A stretch of DNA of 10,256 nucleotides. Origin: Paenibacillus sp. UBA6285 (GTDB taxonomy: Bacteria; Bacillota; Bacilli; Paenibacillales; Paenibacillaceae). How positions within the stretch are numbered: position 1 is the first letter of the stretch; the number at the start of each line of letters is the position of its first letter. Shown piece after piece: positions 7,611 to 10,256 of the stretch. Where the stretch lies: positions 4,795 to 15,050 of the forward strand of contig DJUJ01000222.1 in the NCBI GenBank assembly GCA_002438345.1. Direction: 5' to 3'. The notes beneath the pieces were generated by a model, which saw only the letters and a program-made list of their open reading frames with translations, searched no databases and was not told where the DNA came from. The position numbers were made by a program, and so were the translations under genes.

Positions 7611-7656
7611 GGGCCGTCCACAAGCGGAAATGATGCTGAGGGACGGCCCTTGTTTT
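7611..7656 (+). terminator. Rho-independent terminator after the SLH remnant
   Basis: GGGCCGTCC (7611-7619) and GGACGGCCC (7641-7649) form a perfect 9-bp stem around a 21-base loop, followed by TTGTTTT (7650-7656). It starts 2 bases after the SLH stop, so it was probably that gene's own terminator. It is also the first clear terminator downstream of tdh and may now end the kbl-tdh transcript. Confidence 0.82.
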
Positions 7657-7700
7657 GGTATTAGAAGTTTGTGGCAACCAACATCGGTTACAGAAGGAGG

Positions 7701-7858
7701 ATGTTTCACGGTTAAGGTTAATGGTCGTAGACGATCAGTATTGATGAGGGTACTCATCAAAGGGCATTATCCACAGCAACGGGCATGAACTCGTAGGTGA
7801 CGGTCACGAAGCCGTAAGGCTCTATGCTGGGGTTAATCTAAATCATCATGTAGTATTG
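7701..7858 (+). pseudogene. CheY-like receiver-domain remnant, frameshifted and truncated
   Basis: A strong ribosome binding site, AGAAGGAGG (7692-7700), precedes a series of receiver-domain pieces in alternating frames. Frame one gives RLRLMVVDDQ (7709-7738), with the acidic pair expected at the start of a receiver, then two consecutive stops. The next frame gives SVLMRVLIKG (7735-7764). The first frame then resumes with IIHSNGHELVGDG, HEAVRLYAGVN and HHVVL (7766-7858). In CheY-like proteins the order is VVDD, then S-x-F-M-R-x-x-x-K-x-I, then NGHEVVGEA, then EAVxLY, then DxVxMD. All these elements appear in the right order, but the phospho-acceptor Asp motif is absent where homology ends at about 7858. 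Most of the domain and any output domain are gone. The assignment comes from motif order only, but the succession of matches is hard to explain by chance. Confidence 0.65.
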
Positions 7859-8060
7859 AGAAGAACAGAGTTAGATTACAACGCTCCAACAAAAGAAGCA
7901 TCGAAAACAGAGCTTATAGCTACTGTTTGTTCGGTGTTTTTTTTCTCTCATAACGAAATAGAGCATGAAATAGCTAAAATAAGAAATATTAACGAGAAAC
8001 TTTCTCTTTTTAAATATGGATTTCGCCTTTATTCTTAAATCGTAGGATGAATTGGGCAAG
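7859..8060 (+). other. AT-rich stretch without a recognisable gene
   Basis: The frame of the receiver remnant stays open to TAA at 8036-8038, giving a Lys/Asn/Ile-rich tail (HNEIEHEIAKIRNINEKLS) that resembles nothing I know and reads like translated noncoding AT-rich DNA. A run of eight T is at about 7939-7946. A small hairpin GAGAA/TTCTC (7994-7998 with 8002-8006) followed by five T could be a weak terminator. No convincing promoter for the DUF817 gene was found. Confidence 0.4.
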
Positions 8061-8078
8061 AAAAGGAGATCAACATCA

Positions 8079-8846
8079 TTGAAACCAATCATTCAACTAC
8101 TGCATTTTGGATATCATCAGGCGATGAGCTGTATTTTTCCAGTTGTGATCTTTGGAACTTTAGCTCTCACAAGTGTAATAGATATACCTTTCATTTACCG
8201 TTATGATGCCATTCTACTGATACTACTTGGTGTGCAATACTTCATGTACCGCAGCGGATTAGAAACACTTGATGAAATCAAAGTCATCTGTGTATTTCAC
8301 GTTATTGGTCTGATGCTGGAATTATATAAGGTATCGATGGGTTCATGGGCATATCCTGAGCCTGGGTATACTAAGTTGTTCGGTGTCCCACTTTATAGTG
8401 GTTTTATGTATGCAAGTGTAGCAAGCTATATGTGTCAGGTATGGCGGAGATTGCGGATGGACATGACAGATTGGCCTGGGTTAATGCCTTCGGCGCTGCT
8501 TGGAGGGGCTATCTATTTAAACTTCTTCACACATCACTTTATTCCCGATTTTCGTTGGTGGCTGACGGCGCTTGTGTTTATTGTCTTCCGGAAGACACGG
8601 ATTATATATCGGGTACGGACTACAACTTATCGGATGCATTTATCAGTTGCTTTTATCCTTGTAGGTTTTTTCATCTGGTTAGCGGAGAATATCGCCACAT
8701 TCTTTGGTGCTTGGAAATACCCAGATCAGGAGCAAACCTGGCAGTTGGTAAGTTTCAGTAAGATCAGCTCTTGGTTCCTTCTGGTAATCATTAGCGTCAT
8801 CATCGTGGCTCAGCTTAAACATGTTAAAGCTAGTCGAACACAGTGA
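8079..8846 (+). CDS. yoaT: DUF817 family integral membrane protein (YoaT-like)
   Basis: The 255-residue protein has about seven to eight hydrophobic segments and matches the DUF817 family, whose B. subtilis member is YoaT. Recognisable blocks are HVIGLMLELYKVSMGSWAYP followed by EPGYTKLFGVPLYSGFMYAS, then a histidine-containing NFFTHHFIPDFRWW, and the C-terminal WLAENIATFFGAWKYP. The conserved His, Trp and Glu residues within or next to membrane segments suggest a functional site, but no activity is established to my knowledge. The frame extends back to a TTG at 8052. However, AAAAGGAGA (8061-8069) sits ideally before the TTG at 8079, giving a start MKPIIQLLHFGYHQ. The gene is intact and stands alone, in AT-rich DNA unlike the left half of the window. 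It converges with a decayed AraC regulator whose end is 1 base away. Confidence 0.88.
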   Translation: MKPIIQLLHFGYHQAMSCIFPVVIFGTLALTSVIDIPFIYRYDAILLILLGVQYFMYRSGLETLDEIKVICVFHVIGLMLELYKVSMGSWAYPEPGYTKLFGVPLYSGFMYASVASYMCQVWRRLRMDMTDWPGLMPSALLGGAIYLNFFTHHFIPDFRWWLTALVFIVFRKTRIIYRVRTTTYRMHLSVAFILVGFFIWLAENIATFFGAWKYPDQEQTWQLVSFSKISSWFLLVIISVIIVAQLKHVKASRTQ

Positions 8847-8847
8847 T

Positions 8848-9250
8848 TTAGCTTTCTTGTCCTGATTTGTTAAGGAGTCGAAATGCGGTTGGAGATAGAC
8901 CGTAGCTTTTTTAAACAGTTTTGAAAAGTGGAATTCGTCATGAAAATGCAGGGCAGATGCGATTTCCTTCGCCGATAAAGTTGTCGTATCGAGAGATACT
9001 TTTGCAGACTCTAGCTTTAGTTTTAACATATAGTTACTGGGGGATAGGCCAGTTATGGAACGGAAACGGGTAAACCTCAGTCATTTTACCAGTTGCTACG
9101 ATCTCACCGACGGGAAGTTGAAGAAAGTTGGTCATGTCCAGGCTACTAAAGTCAAGAAAGTAGAACTTCCAATCATCATTTTTGACATCTATAGTGAGAC
9201 GGAATAGCTTCCTGAACGAAAAATTGTAATCCATCACCTCAAATAAGTTC
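8848..9250 (-). pseudogene. Decayed AraC-family transcriptional regulator, C-terminal part
   Basis: On the minus strand three frames together rebuild an AraC/XylS DNA-binding domain. The first, from about 9250, reads DYNFSFRKLFRLTIDV, then FYFLDFSSLDM, LQLPVGEI and KMTEVY. Near 9070 homology moves to TRFRSITGLSPSNY, then MLKLKLESAKVSLDTTTLS, AKEIASALHFHDEFHFSKL and FKKAT. Near 8900 it moves again to LSPTAFRLLNKSGQES with TAA at 8848-8850. The segment from RSITGLSPSNY through HFHDEFHFSKLFKK to the LSP element is the canonical second half of an AraC domain. The first helix-turn-helix is mostly missing: QLPVGEIVATGK runs straight into MTEVY, suggesting an internal deletion. Whether the first 45 residues belong to the sensor domain is less certain. 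Two frameshifts and the deletion make it nonfunctional. Confidence 0.78.
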
Positions 9251-9411
9251 TAAAATACATTGAAATAAGGAGACAATTCAAATATTTAATACATTTATTG
9301 TACAATTATACATGAAATAAATACAAAAGCTGCGAAGGCACTTTAAATAAAGAGAAGAATTACTCTTTATCCATTCTACTCGCTGCTTTAGCTGATTTAG
9401 TGATAAATTAT
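9251..9411. other. AT-rich intergenic region with palindrome and AT-rich hairpin
   Basis: No gene is visible. ATTGTACAAT (9297-9306) is a perfect 10-bp palindrome, and TGTA-N6-TACA spans 9299-9312. On the minus strand TATAAT (9310-9305) could be a -10 box for the decayed AraC gene, but no good -35 lies upstream. These are weak signals in very AT-rich DNA. Confidence 0.35.
9347..9370 (-). terminator. Possible terminator of the serine hydrolase gene
   Basis: ATAAAGAG (9347-9354) and CTCTTTAT (9363-9370) form an 8-bp stem with an 8-base loop, about 40 bases after the minus-strand serine hydrolase stop. On the minus strand it is followed by TTTAAAG, only a short T run, and the stem is AT-rich, so the call is tentative. 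Confidence 0.35.
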
Positions 9412-10256
9412 TTAGTCTATTACAGCAGGAATAATACATTCTTTAATCAGAGTCCACCGATCTCTAGGATGAATAATGAATTCTGATGCTATAGCTACGA
9501 CAAGGTCTTTCTCTGGGATGCAACAAATGACATTGCCGCCATCGCCTAGTGCGGAGTAAGTAAAAACACCATCCTCTTCGCGTAGCCACCATAGATAACC
9601 GTAATTATTGGAATTCATCGCTGTTGATTCATCAATCCATGTCTCCGAAATCATATGATGATTATCCCAAAGGCCACGGTTCAGATATAGAAATCCAAAA
9701 CGTGCCATATCACGTGGATTTAATGTTAGACCCCAGCCTCCTGTGGAGTTACAATTGGGGTCTTCAACCCATCCTTTCACATTTACTCCAAACAAATCAT
9801 CAAATCCAAATGATTTCATCTCATAATCCGGGACTTCCTTCATGCCGATAGGTTTGAATAAACGCTCGTTGGCAAACTCACGGGCACTTTTTCCTGTGCA
9901 ACGAGTGATGATAGCTGAAAGCATGTGCGCCCCTGCGGTGGAATATTTAAAAGCTACAATGTTTCCTTGGTGGCCAAGTATGTCCAGCGTGTATTTGACC
10001 CAGTCAGACGCTATACACATTTGGTCCAACGGTTCGTGCCAGTCCTCAAAAGCAAAGGGGGCTGTCATGGTGAGCAAATGCCGTATGGTGATTTCTTGTT
10101 TTTGCAGATTGGCAGTTGTATCGTCGGGAACATATTCGGGGAAAAAATCCAACACCTTCTGATCTGCATTCTTGATATATCCAATATCTATGGCAATACC
10201 AATGAGGGCGGATAGGATGCTTTTCGTTACAGAAGCCACATGATGCATATCATTCT
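9412..10256 (-). CDS. Serine hydrolase, class C beta-lactamase/penicillin-binding-protein fold (5' end outside window)
   Basis: The frame is open to the right edge, so the N-terminus is missing; the ATG at 10248 is internal (it is preceded by Asn-Asp in frame). About 280 residues are visible. HHVASVTKSILSALIGIAI holds the S-x-x-K nucleophile motif (SVTK). KYSTAGAHML gives the Y-S-T second motif, equivalent to Y-x-N. GGWGLTLNPRDMARFG is the usual class-C-like block, and SALGDGGN replaces the K/H-T/x-G third motif. Family members act on beta-lactams, D-amino acid peptides or esters; the substrate cannot be told from sequence, and resistance activity should not be assumed. Any signal peptide would be in the missing part. 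The stop (TAA/TAG-type at 9412-9414 on the minus strand) is followed by a possible AT-rich hairpin. The coding sequence appears intact within the window. Confidence 0.85.
   Translation of the reverse strand, partial: NDMHHVASVTKSILSALIGIAIDIGYIKNADQKVLDFFPEYVPDDTTANLQKQEITIRHLLTMTAPFAFEDWHEPLDQMCIASDWVKYTLDILGHQGNIVAFKYSTAGAHMLSAIITRCTGKSAREFANERLFKPIGMKEVPDYEMKSFGFDDLFGVNVKGWVEDPNCNSTGGWGLTLNPRDMARFGFLYLNRGLWDNHHMISETWIDESTAMNSNNYGYLWWLREEDGVFTYSALGDGGNVICCIPEKDLVVAIASEFIIHPRDRWTLIKECIIPAVID

Noticed and set aside
7856..8038. A 60-residue plus-strand gene
   Set aside because: The TTG has no ribosome binding site, the frame is already open upstream as part of the receiver remnant, and the AT-driven composition does not look like a protein.
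8432..8761. Second plus-strand frame within the DUF817 gene
   Set aside because: It overlaps a conserved membrane protein in another frame, with no ribosome binding site or recognisable domain.
9624..10215. Plus-strand frames opposite the serine hydrolase
   Set aside because: They are shadows of the minus-strand gene, which carries the catalytic motifs.
1..10256. CRISPR arrays, transposases, attachment sites, tRNA or rRNA genes, riboswitches
   Set aside because: I looked for regular repeats, transposase-like frames, conserved RNA signatures and terminal inverted repeats and saw none, despite the signs of rearrangement.

Overview
The window looks like chromosomal DNA from a Gram-positive soil Firmicute of the Paenibacillaceae (Paenibacillus/Cohnella-like). 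This is an inference from strong AGGAGG-type ribosome binding sites, several TTG starts, an S-layer-homology (SLH) remnant, a YoaT-type DUF817 membrane protein and remnants of XRE-cupin and AraC regulators. It contains no rRNA, tRNA, CRISPR array or transposase that I can see.

Layout. (1) 3-4508, plus strand: a tight carbohydrate-utilisation operon. It holds the C-terminal part of a GH36 alpha-galactosidase (cut by the window edge), a cytoplasmic (alpha/alpha)6-type glycosidase-like protein I cannot place in a family, a GH4 NAD/Mn-dependent alpha-galactosidase (MelA type) and an MFS transporter whose TTG start overlaps the melA stop. A strong intrinsic terminator at 4531-4565 ends it. (2) 4586-5021, minus strand: a decayed, 5'-truncated XRE-cupin regulator. 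(3) 5018-7239, plus strand: a kbl-tdh pair with its own probable sigma-A promoter. Together the enzymes degrade L-threonine via 2-amino-3-oxobutyrate to glycine and acetyl-CoA. The dehydrogenase is of the short-chain (SDR) type. (4) 7248-7858, plus strand: a graveyard. It has the C-terminal SLH repeats of a lost surface protein with its terminator, then a frameshifted CheY-like receiver fragment. (5) From about 7850 the DNA becomes clearly more AT-rich. It carries an intact DUF817 membrane protein, a convergent decayed AraC-type regulator, an AT-rich intergenic stretch and, on the minus strand to the right edge, a beta-lactamase-fold serine hydrolase cut by the window end.

How it works together. 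The left operon reads as import and intracellular cleavage of alpha-galactosides by two mechanistically unrelated alpha-galactosidases plus an unclassified partner enzyme. The kbl-tdh pair is a self-contained amino-acid catabolic module placed between truncated genes. The most distinctive property of the window is the density of decayed genes: four independent remnants (XRE-cupin, SLH, receiver, AraC) in under 5 kb, three of them regulatory. I found no convincing new defence or mobile system. The best candidate for undescribed biochemistry is the unassigned glycosidase-like protein at 606-1976.
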